This document shows positions 12,301 to 24,431 of a stretch of 64,000 nt of DNA, piece after piece (the first letter of the stretch is position 1; every line of letters begins with the position of its first letter). The notes beneath the pieces were generated by a model. The model worked only from the letters and a program-made list of their open reading frames with translations. It made no database searches and was not told the DNA's origin. The position numbers were made by a program, and so were the translations under genes. Location: NCBI RefSeq assembly GCF_949628265.1, contig NC_088790.1, positions 4,096,545 through 4,160,544 of the forward strand, given 5' to 3'. This stretch comes from Cloeon dipterum (taxonomy: Eukaryota > Arthropoda > Insecta > Ephemeroptera > Baetidae).

Positions 12301-14058
12301 TCATCACCATTTGAATAGCCACTTTTCTAAAAAAAATTACATTGCTATTTAGGTCAATTTTGGCTTCAACTGAATCCTAGGAGAGGAGTTCATGCAGTGG
12401 CAACAATATGATTTTCCAGGATTTTTGCAGCATCCTCTTTAAGCAACAATAAACGTTAATTCAATTGCAGCTGCTCGTATGGAATTGCGCTTCTCCTTTA
12501 TAATCGGTCAAGTGTGCGATATGCGAAACCCTTCAACAGGAAGGAGCGGTGTCCAGTTACTCGCGGTGTACGCAGTTATATGCTCGGGGGGCACGCGAAA
12601 ACACACTACCTAATTGGATCCTGGCGGTGAGCTGAGGAAATAATAATTATCATGCCCTTTCTCTCCGACTGTCCCTTTGCATATTTTTATTCCGTATTAA
12701 TTGAATTAAAGCGCAGCTTTCTTTTATCGGCATTTTTCTTACCATGTGGCGATTGAAATATTTCTGCGCGCAAAATCCAGTGTGCCAAATTTGGAAGCAG
12801 CCATAGGCCAATGACCACATCAACCTCTGCGAGGCGGAGAGGGCGAAATTCACTCGTGACTTACCGCCGAAAAGGATTTGATTGAGTGTCTAGCAATGCT
12901 TTTTAATTATAAATCCTATTCCTTCATTTGTAGCAATTAAAATTTGCATTTTGGCGCAAGTGCTATGCGTGTGGGAAGATTTCCGAGTCGTGTGCTTGAA
13001 TGCAAAGTCGTGCTTTAAGTATTACAATATTACACTGCCGAGCATAATAATTTCCTCTCCACGCGGCAGCCCGCCGCCGGTAATGATGAAAATGGTACCA
13101 TAACAATCGCACGACTCCAGTCCCGCGAGAATGGTCTTTTTCGAGCGTATTTCGCACTTTCCCTTCACTTCTACCGCGCAAACACAGGCTTTGAAATAAA
13201 GCACAATTGTCACACTGCACTCGAGTGTGACGAAAAATGCATAATACGTATTCAATATCATCTTGCCTTGCAAAGTCGCCAAGAGCGCAGCTTGTGTTAC
13301 TTTTGAATCATGACGAACGAGGAGCATATTCAATTAATTCCGGTATGATGAACCTTCAGAAAAAGATTTGCATATTCATTTGTGCCTTTACATAAAGGAA
13401 TTAAATTGCCTGAATATATTTGGATAGAAACTTTTTGTGTTTTTTCTCCAGCGACACAAAAACATTTTAAAAGGAAAACAGATTAACAGCAACCAAAACC
13501 CCGTTCTATACATGTAAACAAAGATTAGAAACTTTAGACTTAAACAGGATAGATAATACCATTTCCTCTGCTTTAAGTACAGGCTAACAATTAAGACAAT
13601 TTGCATTGTTGACTTTAGCAAGTAATTGTGAAATTTAGAAACAGTTTTATTTCTGTGCAATGATAGAACCAGGACCAAGGAACAGTTGAATTTCAGATTT
13701 TCCCTAACTCACTTGATTTCTATCCCTCTCATTGCAACCTTATCCAAAAATGTGCGAATTTAGAGGAACAAATTCCCTAAATTTTGAAATAAATCGTGAT
13801 TTTCATTAAGTGCTCGCAGCTTGATGAAAACTCTAGAGCCGATTCCCTAAAAAACTTAAACGGCAACCTGGGAAAATTTTAGTTCATTCCCAATTTTCAG
13901 AGAAAGGTAAACAAAGAATATCCAACACCTGGAATTACAAAACGACGAGGTGTGTTTGAAACAAAAAAGGCAAATCCATCACCGAACTAACTGGAACCTA
14001 CAGGCGTCATTACCCAGTTTAGGACAAACAAAAGGAACAAAAGAGCCTCTCTTCCTAC

Positions 14059-14150
14059 CTTCAAAATTGTGTTGGTTTTGTGGAGGCGGCCGCGCTGACG
14101 TGAGAGGAGTAACCAACGAGTGTGCCGCGAGCTCCGACCTGAGACCGACT
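14059..14150 (-). promoter_or_regulatory. Candidate LPMO 5' UTR exon and promoter
   Basis: On the minus strand a GC-rich block contains initiator-like TTCAGTCGG near 14150 and ends at TTTTGAAG followed by GTAGGA, a good donor at 14059. It has no convincing ORF. It is the best donor-bearing GC-rich block between the LPMO acceptor at 3987 and the end of the NEK8-like gene at 15761, and a CRE palindrome lies just upstream. The link to the LPMO gene is inference. Confidence 0.35.
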
Positions 14151-14213
14151 GAACCGCAGACCGAGTTGGCCCGCAGTGGAGGTACCGCTACTCCGCCTGA
14201 TTCAGACTTCTCG

Positions 14214-14221
14214 TGACGTCA
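14214..14221. promoter_or_regulatory. CRE palindrome
   Basis: Perfect TGACGTCA, the CREB/ATF consensus, about 65 nt upstream of the candidate initiator on the minus strand, inside a locally GC-rich island (about 14085-14260). Confidence 0.5.
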
Positions 14222-14933
14222 CTTTCTCCATTCACAGCGCCTCTATAATCCTCCGCCGCCGCAGTTGATATTAATTAAACTCCGCAATTTAATATGTTTA
14301 TGGCTCTGTTTTTCCTGACCGTTCTGTGATACGCTTTACTTTCCTACTCTTCATCACGCGCAACAAACTTACAACAGAGCGAATTCCAAAGTAGGGAATC
14401 ACTGTTAAGGCATGAACTCTGCTGTTGTTTTCTTTTTGCCTAGTTTATTGTCATACAAATGGATTATCTTAGCATAGTTTGTACTAAACAACACTCTCTG
14501 GAAGCTTACTCGCGATAATTTACTGAAAACACCACTCTAAAAAATTTAAATGATGCCACATCTTGCGGATTTCAGCAGATAAACCGATATGCACATCACA
14601 CGAGAAATGCTGAAAGGCTGAAAGAGTCCGGTTTGAGCAGATTAAAAAGCAGCGCGTCGACTGGTTCACGTCTTGATTTCCTCTTTAAGCCATTCCGGTA
14701 CCCTTGTGTCGGACAGGTCGAGTGGCTTGTCGGCAGGTGGCAGCGGGGCTATTGTGTTGACCAAAATCCACGCTCGGTTGCCGCAGCAAACCAAGTCGGC
14801 CAAAACCACAGACGGGCCAGAAAAGCTGTAAAGCGAAATATAATTATAATAAGAAGAGAGAAAAAGAAATAGATTCATACGCAGGTGATTTTATTTAATT
14901 TATTAAGTAAATAAAACATTAAATTTCAATTTT

Positions 14934-15277
14934 GACAGTTCCAAAACCGTTTGAGAACCCTGCCAAACATCAGGGTAAACGTAAAAGAGCCGTTATTTTA
15001 GGGAATTTTCGTGCAACAAGAACGCCACCGACAAATCAGAGAAAGGGAATAATTCACTGATTGGACGTAAAGCTGTCCTGAGATCGAGACAGCAGCGTCA
15101 CGACAATAGCCAGCGCAATTAAGGGACACCACTAAGGCTGCTGGCTACCCTGCACTACCTGTCACTGTGGCGCTACCGTCTCGATTTCAGGTAAGCAATA
15201 CGTCCAATCAGAGAATTGCTCCCATCTCTGATTGGTTCAGACCAAAAACCACCAATACAACGGTTTTTACGTTTCCG
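14934..15277. repeat. Foldback element, family A, copy 1
   Basis: It begins TTTTGACAGTTCC like the other copies. The inner part is a long imperfect palindrome: left AAATCAGAGAAAGGGA, CTGATTGGACGTA, GATCGAGACAGCAGCG (15032-15100) pairs with right CGCTACCGTCTCGAT, TACGTCCAATCAGAG, TCTCTGATTGG (15170-15237). GGTTTTTACGTTTCC near the right end recurs in the copy at 60646. The length of 300-450 nt, no ORF and internal complementarity fit a non-autonomous MITE or foldback element. Confidence 0.75.
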
Positions 15278-15760
15278 ATGATTTCTGTAAAAATATAATC
15301 TTAATTACGAGAGGACTTCTTGTGGGACGGTTGACGAGACCTTGTTGTTCCTCACCTGTTAGTAAGGAAAAATTGAATCAACATGAAATAATTCATGCCG
15401 AACGAAAATAATATACCATTCCTAGAACGGGCGAGTGCTTTGCTTTGGGCCCCCAGTAGTAGACGACCTGGTCGTGCGTCGCGGCCACTGCACCTTCCTC
15501 TGTCACTCCTGCGAACTATTTATGGGATGATTTACTTGCTCAACGCGCGCAATTACTCATTGCGTTTCCTTGCATTGAGTTTCTCAGATCTTCCGAGAGT
15601 TTGAATCAGAAAGGAATTCAACAACAATGCACCATAAAGAGTCGGTATGAGAAAATTAAGTGCGCGGGAAAAGATATAAAGTGTTCTCACAACGCATTTT
15701 TATTTAAAGCGAGGTGAAATTCAATATTTCCTTTTTTATTGTTAAAAACAAAAGTTTTTT

Positions 15761-18700
15761 CTACACCTGAATCGGCCCGTGAAATGGGATAACGAGTCCA
15801 GCATTCTGGCCATTCAAGTGAATGACTTCTCCTGCCGTGGTAACCACCAACGTCTGCTTTTCGCCGAAAACAATGTCCTGCGTCCGATTCCTCCTCACTC
15901 TTGTCGGAGTTTCCACGTCGCCGACCGCCCTCCGCATGCACAGGAGGCCCCTTTTGTCCAAGCCGAGGCGGTTGTAATCGTTGCAGCCCCACACCCAAAG
16001 GGAGCCGTCGCTTCCGATCGCGGCGCTGCAACCGGGGCCCGCTCGAATGCTCACGATCTCCATTTTCAAATTGCACAGCTCGATCGGCCGGCACCTGCCA
16101 AAAAAATACATCCGCAGGAAATTAAATGATCTGCGCGGATTTATGGGAAATTTTAAAATGTTTTAAAATCAGATAAATTTATTTCTCACTCTTTGACGTG
16201 GGTTTTTAACCCCGTATTCCCCCAGCTGTAAACATATCCTTCCCTCGAGAGTGCAACAACGTGATCATTTCCGCAGGCGACCGCGACCACTTCCACGCTG
16301 AACAAATCATCTTCCATCAACAGGATGATAAGGAAACGCTTTTGAGAAAAATAAACCTTCCGCATACCAACAATTTGAGGCGTAGATGAGGAATTGTAGT
16401 CGCCTTGCCCGAGACACCCGTTGCTGCCGTCGCCGCACGTCAAAACCACCCCATTGTCGCTGACGAACACGCTGAAACCGAAGCCTGCCGCTAAAGTTAT
16501 GATCCGTCGGTCTTTCAGGGCCTCCACGAAGATTGGTTCATTGCTGCCCTCGTTCTTGCCCTGGCCCAGCTGCCCGGATTTCCCCTGACCCCATGCGTAA
16601 ACGTCTCCATCTGAAAATAATAGTATAGTTACAGAGACGCTCAAATTTATTTCAGTATTAAACGTTTAAAATTAATTTAAATGTTAAGAGAAAAACTACC
16701 ACCTCATGGACAGTGAAAGATTATTCACAAAAAAAATGCATGATATAAGAGGATAGGAGGAAATGCTATTACGAAATTTAACAGATGCGGGAATGAAAAT
16801 TTGGCATGATTGATCTCTTAAATTAAAAACTTTAAATATAATTGGGGTCAAATCCTCTCGAAATCTGCACAGAATTATAGATTCTCAAAGTGTAAAAAAT
16901 TTGACCTCAATTTTCTTAAAAAAGAGAAAATTACATACCAATTTTGCATACATTATTGCCACGTGTATGAGCCACATTTTGGCCATTTTCGATTTTGAAA
17001 TTTTATGTACAAGGTTATTCCAGATATTTTTAAACAATTCAACCTGATTTTTTACTTTGATACCTTTGAACTACGAAGTTGGTCATCAAGGGCAACTTGT
17101 TAAGCGTCAAATTCAGAACATTTTTCATACCAAATTTTTACAGTTATTTTTCTCTATGAAAAAATTGCCTTTTCAAACCCCGCAAATTTGGAGCCCATAT
17201 AAAATAGGAAATTTTAAGAATTTTATCCCAATATTCTAGGGCGTTGCACGACATAGAACTACTTGGGAAACCGTTCCTGAAAATTTTGTCAAAATCTGAG
17301 GGTCCGACAGGTTGTCAACTTTATTTTAAAAACCTCAAACTTTGAGATGTAAAGCACAAAAGGATCTTAACGGTGCAGCGTGGTAAGCCAATTACGCGCG
17401 GCGTTTGATAGTATACACTGCGTTTATTACACCACCTTTCGTCAGAGCAAGACAGTGGTTGTCGCTGACGGCGATCTCCTCGAGCTGCACCTTTGGCGGA
17501 AGTGCGATCGCCATCATCGAGTCGAACGTGAGGCTGCATTTGTAGACGACAGAACGGGGCCTGGAAGAGACGCTGGGGTCGGCAGCCTCCTTCTCCTCCG
17601 CGCTCAACATCATTTCGGGCAAAATTTCGTCGCAGAGCTGCTCTGCCGAGGGCCGCAGGTCGGGGTCGCGTTGCAGAATGCAGGAGACCAGTTGGCGCGT
17701 CCTGAACGAGTACTCCGAGCTCAGCGGGCTGCATTCGCACTAAAGAAAAAATTACATGCAGTAATAAATCCGAATTGGAGGATACAATTGGTGCATGAGG
17801 TCAAGCAAACTTCACGAAATTTACACGACTTTATTGCCTGATAAATTTATTTTCAATCGGGTTTTATCTTCAAAAATTTAATTTGAAGACATAATTAACA
17901 GTAATAACCTAGGAAATCAAATTTGATAAAAATTCAATTGAGCTTGGCATGGGGAATCCACAGCATACATTAAATTTCATAGTGCACCACAGGAAGATGA
18001 GAAACTGTGGTTTTAAAGTTTTCCAAAGTCCCGCAAACTCCATAAGAATGGATTTATTTTACGCAATCTTCAAGCAAATAATGATTTCTGGTGTAAATTT
18101 CGTTGAGTTTCAAAACTTTTCCTCTGATCCGCAACTTTTGGTAAATTAAAGAATTTCGCAGGCATTTACCGACACAATTTTGGACACTAGACTCGGAATA
18201 GTGTCGCTCATGAACGGCTTTTTCAAGCACATCATTTCGTACATGATGCAGCCGGCGCCCCAAATGTCTGTTTTCGGCCCGTACTGTCTTCCTTCGCACA
18301 TTTCCGGGCTCATGTAAAACGGCGTGCCAAGCAGGGTATTGGCCTGTGCCCTGGTGCTCAAGACCTAATAAAAAACTCAAATAAAAACTTTCCGCGAAAA
18401 TGATCAGCGACAAACTTTTGCAATGCCGAAATCGCCCACTTTGACTGCCAGCCTCTTTGTCAGAAAAACATTGGCTGTTTTCAGGTCCCTGTGCATCACT
18501 CCCCTGGCGTGCATGTGGTCCAGCGCGGCGCAAATCTGGCCGAATATGTGCAGGGCTGCTCGTTCAGAGAGCGGCGCCGTTCTTTTAGCCAAGAGGCGCG
18601 ACAGACTGCCGCCGTCGGCGTATTCCATTTCGATCATCAACGAGTCGTCCCATTCGAAACTCCGGATGTACCTTAAAGATGCGGTGATTTTCGCAAAGAT

Positions 18701-20452
18701 CGAGTCAAAGCGAAACTGATTTAATTTCACACGAATAAAAACAAAAGTGGCATTTATTAGAGTCTCAGAAGTAAAAAATCACAATGGATTATTTATGAGA
18801 GTGGACTTTGGTTGTAAATGCTATGAAGCAGGGTATTCTAAAAAGAGAGACAATTGACAAAATTAATTTATTTATTTAATAGGACAATCTAATTTCAACT
18901 TAACTATTTTTTCTTCCATCAAAAATCTCTTTCAATTTAAAAAAAATCCACGTGAGATTGGGAAGCAATTGGACGGGAATTTGAGACGTTGGAATTTGTC
19001 CCGTAATCACTAAGTGAGAGTAAGAGGAAGCTTTCACCACATGTCTTAATTTTGGTTGAACGACTTTATATTTTTTTAATAGGTCAAAGGTCAAGTTCAC
19101 ACTTTTCGACATTTTTACTAATATTTCAACAGGGAACTCCAACTTTTTTGAGGTGCTGGCAAGACCCTGTCTTGATCCTTAAAGTCAAAATATTGAAATG
19201 TGTGCCTAATAAAACAAATTATATGTGTATTTTAAAGGATTTCGAACATTTTGAGTTTATATTTAATGCCAAAATAGGTTAAAAATTGAGTTTTAAACTT
19301 AAAAATGATGACCACTACTTCGATATGAAACGAGCTTTTATGTTTTCGATATTTCGCGCCATAAAAGTCGATATTTAGGAAAAATTTGATTAAATGTTCA
19401 AATTTTCGGTCTTTTGGTAAACTAGTGACTTTTATACTGATTTTATAATTTCTATTTTTGGTCATCCACCATGAGAATATTTGATCTTCAATAAAAATGA
19501 TCGTGTGTTGGAAAAATGAGGAAAATTCCAAAACCCCGATTAAGAATTTAAAATAATGTATAAAAATTAAATATCTGAGAGCGTGAGCGCAAATAAAATT
19601 CCCACACAATGTTCCGCTCCGTTATCTTTTAAGGAAATTTTTTAAATAGCTGCTTATAGAAGACACTTCAAGAATTTATGAAAAATTAAATTTGGTCTCA
19701 GCATGGTCGAAAACGTATGTATAAAACGATACCTAGCTTGTTTAATTAGGAAAATGTCAACATTTTAACGCTCAGGGTAAAGTCAAGGTCAGGCTATGAA
19801 GGTTTTACTCCACTTTAAAAGTGTTTGTGTAACGTGTTAAATCAAATTCATTAAACGCGTATTTAAAGGAAAAAGATAAATGATAAATAGCCGCTTCGAT
19901 CCAGTCCGGATTTCAAACTTCAAACCGTAAAAGTGAAGCGGAGCTACTGTGAGTGCACCAATGAAACTTGTTGTGCTTCTGCAGAATTTCAAGGCATACA
20001 TTTTGATCCAGAAACTGATAAAAAAATGGAGGTTGCTATCACCCTCAAATATTGGAATTTTGAAAAAAGGTCGAAAAAAGTGACGTGCAATTTTTGTTGT
20101 AAATATGAAAGTTGTTTAGAATCAAAATTTTTGAGTTGGATTAAAAATAGATCACACCATATTTTTTATTATTTGATTTTTACCTTATGATGTTGGGATG
20201 GTTGAGACTGGCGAGTACCTGCACTTCGTTGAGGGCCTGTTGCCGTTCTGCTGGGTCGATGTCGGCGACAAAGACTTCCTTAATCACGACTAGCCGGCTA
20301 TCCATTTTCCTCCGATACACAACGGCCAGCCCAAAAGCGCCTGTTTTTTTTATTTAATCATTTAAAGCATTTGAATCCTTTCTCTCACCTTTTCCAACCG
20401 TGCGCACTTTTTCATAGCCAGGAATCTCGGGTCGTTCCCTTGATTTGACCAT
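15761..20452 (-). CDS. NEK8: NEK8-like serine/threonine kinase with RCC1 region
   Basis: Eight exons: 20452..20389, 20340..20184, 18671..18416, 18364..18170, 17739..17436, 16610..16368, 16310..16190, 16094..15761; 557 aa. The kinase domain is about residues 13-268: glycine loop GKGAFG, Lys42 in VIKEV, HRDLKTAN at 134-141, DFG at 154-156 and GTPFYMSPE. Residues 325-557 hold RCC1-type repeats (DGDVYAWGQGKSGQLGQG, GYVYSWGN, GSLWVWGCNDYNRLG). Kinase followed directly by RCC1 to the C-terminus is the NEK8 layout; NEK8 acts at the proximal cilium. The protein is shorter than vertebrate NEK8 (about 690 aa), mostly in the propeller. NEK9 is less likely because no C-terminal tail follows the RCC1 region. 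Introns 2 (18672-20183) and 5 (16611-17435) are AT-rich, with no further exon seen. The intron 16311-16367 is 57 nt and stop-free in frame. Confidence 0.85.
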
Positions 20453-21991
20453 ATTTACACTCTCTCTGATCACGAGCTAATTCAAAACTGAGCCTAGCAT
20501 ATATTTTGTTTAAAATCTGTTACGTGATAGCGCGCAGAGAAGAGTAAAAAGCACGCTCGCGCCCAGGAAAATCCATGACAACAACGGCAACATAACACAA
20601 TTTTTGGACAAAACAGCAGTGTCTGTCATGGGGGTGCTGCCCGTGACCGCATTTTGGAGAGATCATATCTCGCTTTGGCTCAATTAACATGTCGCTGGAT
20701 GTGCGTATTAGCGTGGCATGCAACAAGTACACACAACCAGACAAAAACACAAACAGGATAAAAAATTATTGCAACATTTAGGGACATTTTCAAACCTATC
20801 GGGCTGTGGATTTCAATCGATTGATTATTTTTTACTTCCAATCGTCAGGGGAAGGAACAATCAAGAAATTTTAGGCTATAAAAACCAAGTTTAAACCAAG
20901 TTTGTTCCATTTTTCACTGCTCCATGTTTCAGTAAACGAGATTTGGGCCAAGGCTGTTTGGGGATGAGACGAGAGTGACTTTTAAGAGCATAATTTGATC
21001 TTTTCTGAAACAAAGCGTAACAAAAGTGTCAGTTTTGGGTGGAAGGGGTGTGGGTTGGCACTCTAAACCAGTTCATCTCATCAGGTTTAAAAGACAAATA
21101 ATCTAATATAGTAGATTGTTTTTGTATTTTTTTGTCATTTGTGACAAGAAGAAGCCGAAGATAATTTTAAAATGCCGAGTTTTTCCCAGTTTCAAAAGCG
21201 GATATCTCGAAAATACCGGAAAATGCGAACGCAATATATACGTACGTTTCATTGGGTAAACGTTTTTCCCTTTACCATAAAAATTGCACAAAAATTATAT
21301 TTTTCCTGATTCTCGGGTTTGAACTAATATTTTACTTTTGAATATTCAAAATGAACGGAATTTAAGCTTTTTAGACAATCTTTTGGTGTTAGATGTTAAG
21401 TTGTTGGGCAAAAAAGTCAAATTATATGGTGTGATTTTGGTGTTTCTCGCCACAAGATAAAACCAAAACTACAACTTTGGGCCAAAGAGATGATAAAATG
21501 CATCTAATTCCTTTTGTTTGTCAAGTTTATTGATCGGAGCGTTATCATTTTGACTGCAATACATAAAAATACAATATATACACAAATTAATGTCACAAAA
21601 AGGAAAGCTTCATAAACAATAAGAAATACGCAATTGATTAGCAAGTCAAATATTAAAAATTGTTTGAATTCAAAACAGAAAAACAGGAAAATTTGGCAAG
21701 ATTCAAACTCCGTATGGTGAATGGCAAGATATTTTTTTTATCAAGAGATTTCTAATTTTTATTTCCCTGAACGCTTTCATTCAAATGGTAAAAAATATTC
21801 CTGTCGGTCATTTGAAAAGTGTTAGGTAGAAATTTCGGGAAAATCTGCGGAGGGTGGAACGTGGCGCCTCACTTCGGGGAAAATCCTCCCTAGCCGACGA
21901 AATGGCAAAAAGGGAAAATCGATCGGCCAGCCGTGCAGCTGCAGCAACAGCAGCAGTGTGAAAACGAGTAAGGAGGCGAGTGTGAGCGAGA
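20453..21991. other. Divergent promoter region, NEK8-like and SNARE-like genes
   Basis: 1.5 kb of non-coding DNA between two head-to-head start codons. The last 190 nt before 21992 are GC-richer and probably hold the 5' UTR of the + strand gene. A short tandem AAACCAAGTTT repeat lies near 20884-20904. I see no gene. Confidence 0.5.
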
Positions 21992-24431
21992 ATGGAGGTG
22001 GCTGAGGAAGAGGCGCCGCGCGAGCCGGCCACCTACGAGCACGCCTGCATGCGGGCCGAGTTGCTGGGCCTGCCGCGGCCCACCCGCGAGGAGTACGAAG
22101 CCAGCAAAACGGCCATCTGGAGTGCCAACTACGACGAGGACGAGTTGGAGGAACTGCAGCGGAGGCGGCAGCAAGAGGCGGCGGCAGACAAGGGCCACGA
22201 GGAGGCAGAGCTCGTCGAGGTACAGCTCACCGTAAGCCGCCCCCGACTCTCTGCAAGCAGTAGAGTAGGGGAGCCCGGTGGGCCGCGAAATTTCAGGCCC
22301 CGGGACCCTTTGCCTGAAGCTATATAATAATATGTATACACATTGCAATGGCATGCTTTTACTTTTCTACTGGTAAATTCGTAGTCGGAGAAAACTATGT
22401 AGTGCAGAGTGCAGTCATGTTATAGGGTCTAGTTGGATAGATTTTTCGAGTGGGATTTTATGGAATGATGCCTGGAACAGTTAAGAAAGAAGTAGAAAAT
22501 TGAGAATTGCTTACAATTAGTGGTTAGTGGTTTTTTAGTTATGTTCTTAAATTTAGGAAAATCTGGATTCATCTTTTAAAATTTCCTTATAAAAATCCTC
22601 CTACCAAATTTCACGAAAAAACCGCCGTTTTGTAAAATACTCGTAGTAATTACCAGCTAAATTTGAAATAGCTAGTATATAGCAAGATTTTATGAAAATG
22701 ATCGTAGTAAAAAAATAAATCTCTGCTCACGATTTTATCAGAACAAATATTTTCATAGAAGCATTTTAAAATCGCTTTAGCTAATTTTTTATTTACTGGT
22801 TAAACGGTTTTTCAAGAACTAAATGAACTAACTAACATTTTTTTGTTGTTAAAAATGATTTTTTTATGAAAAAATATTTTTCAACGGCTATTTTTAAGCT
22901 CTGTGCGATTCCAGATGTATCAATAATTGGTATTCATTTGCATTTTAAATATAAAAATTCAAAAGGTTAGTAATTTAAAAACGATTTATTGAACCAGCTG
23001 CTCAAGCATAATGATTGCGCCTTTAGCAAATTACCAAAAATGATGATTTTCAATTTTTCTTAACATTCTAATCGCCAAATCTTGGGTTTGAGCCATCAGA
23101 ATTACTAAAACTCGTCTTAACCTCTCCTAGATGGCCGATGAGTTTTGGGGTATATTTTTTATTGATTTATGAGGGTTGTGATCAGTTAATAAGTTTCTGA
23201 AATTGCAATGCGACGCGATTTTTATCGTTGATTCAATACATGGGTTGGAAGGGGGATGAGGGTTTATCACTCTCAAAACTAATTGGCTATCTACGAGAGG
23301 TTGAGACGATTCTAACGGTGTGCAGTTTTTGCAATTCTGATTGTTAGAACCCGAGATTTGGTGCTGGCAATATTGGCAAAAATTGAACAATTTGTATCAC
23401 TCGTCCCGTGAAAAACTGCGCAGTTGCTGGGATTTGATTGCTGGCTTCCACGTGGGGGTTGCTGGGATTCGTCGCTTCCACGACGAAATACACGAGGCTT
23501 ATTATTTCATTTTTAAAAAGAAAATCCTTGGATTGTGAGATAAAAATCGATAGTCAGATCTGAAATTGTAGATATTAATTTAACTTTCCCAGAATTTGTT
23601 GTGTGTTTTACTAGCCATAAAAATATTGGAGCAAAATAATCCTTGAATTTTTAAAAATGTGTCAGCCGTAAAGACCCACGCTTTGAAGGATTTCAGGAAA
23701 AGTGCTCACAAGTGCGTACTCTTCGTACTTGAAAACGCGTCGCACGCATGCCTGTTGTAGATGGAAAGCAGATACTTTTTGAATATATGCAACCCGCGAG
23801 GCTCGCAAGACGAGCAGTTTGCATATAAAAATAAAAATAATAAACTTTTGGCAAAGGGGAGGAGTGTTTCACTTTTAATTAAATTAGAAATTTAAAATGA
23901 CGCTTTTTATGAATGGTTTTGGCTCATTTCCATTCACAGGAATTAGAGAGCCAAAAGGAGGAGATGAAAGGCGCCAGTGGAGGCTTGGACGAGTTGGTGA
24001 ACATTTTGGCCATCACCCAAGGCAAACTCAACAAGTTTAAGGTCTGATAAAATAAATGATCGCCTGGAAAACTCAACTCTCATTTTATACAGAATGTCTG
24101 TGGCAGCATAAAGAACTTGTTCAAATTGCGCGGCGACGGTCAGGAGGGTAACAGTGACGGCGAGGCCACCGACGGCGAAGCAAGTGCTGCAGAGCCACAC
24201 AGGCAGGTTGCCTCGGTAAGTCAAATGTTAAATTTAATTAGGCAAAATAAAGCAAAGGTGTTTTCGCAGGCAACAAACTCGCCTGCGGTGGCAACGAAAA
24301 GCTCTGCTCAAGGAATTAGTTCGCAGCTCACCTCGCAGAATGACATTTTGGACAGATTGTTGAGCAAGGCGGAAAACGCGGAAGTCAGTCTCAACAGCCA
24401 AAACAAACAAATTAAATCCTTGCTGCGATAA
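21992..24431 (+). CDS. Small coiled-coil protein with SNAP29-like C-terminus
   Basis: Four exons: 21992..22219 (or 22231), 23940..24041, 24093..24215, 24270..24431; all junctions are phase 0, giving 204 or 208 aa. The N-terminal 75 residues are acidic with conserved-looking YEHACMRAELLGLPRPTREE and a Glu/Arg-rich helix. The middle (GGLDELVNILAITQGKLNKF) is helical and amphipathic; a Gly/Asp/Glu-rich linker follows. The C-terminus LTSQNDILDRLLSKAENAEV resembles the end of the Qc SNARE motif of SNAP29 (EQDDILDRL then K-rich turns), including the Gln at the likely zero layer. Only half a SNARE motif is evident and there is no membrane anchor or Cys-rich palmitoylation segment, so a SNAP-type SNARE is a suggestion, not a call. 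AATAAA follows at 24549. I do not recognise the family with certainty. Confidence 0.7.
23057..23395. repeat. Inverted repeat related to the 2211-2665 element
   Basis: It lies in intron 1 of the SNARE-like gene. The left arm (about 23057-23140) carries CGCCAAATCTTGGGTT and CTTAACCTCTCCTAGATGGC. The right arm (about 23288-23395) carries GGCTATCTACGAGAGGTTGA, GTGTGCAGTTTTTGCAA and AGAACCCGAGATTTGG in the opposite sense. GTGTGCAGTTTTTGCA and AGAACCCGAGATTTGGYGCT also occur in the palindrome of LPMO intron 3, but the arms here are arranged in the opposite orientation about their centre. Confidence 0.65.

Larger units (their letters stand above)
3987..14058. other. Long gene-free stretch, probably the 5' UTR intron of the LPMO gene
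   Basis: No open frame here reads as a conserved protein on either strand. The acceptor at 3987 on the minus strand sits 15 nt before the LPMO start codon, so at least part of this stretch should be a 5' UTR intron. The best matching upstream exon is at 14059-14150. Within it I note an orphan TATA-type promoter near 8619, a short CTCG repeat at 9309 and otherwise AT-rich unique-looking DNA. Confidence 0.4.

Noticed and set aside
16311-16380. Alternative 70-nt intron in the NEK8-like gene ending at TTCAG
   Set aside because: It shifts the frame and destroys the RCC1 pattern; the acceptor at 16311 keeps frame and family sequence.
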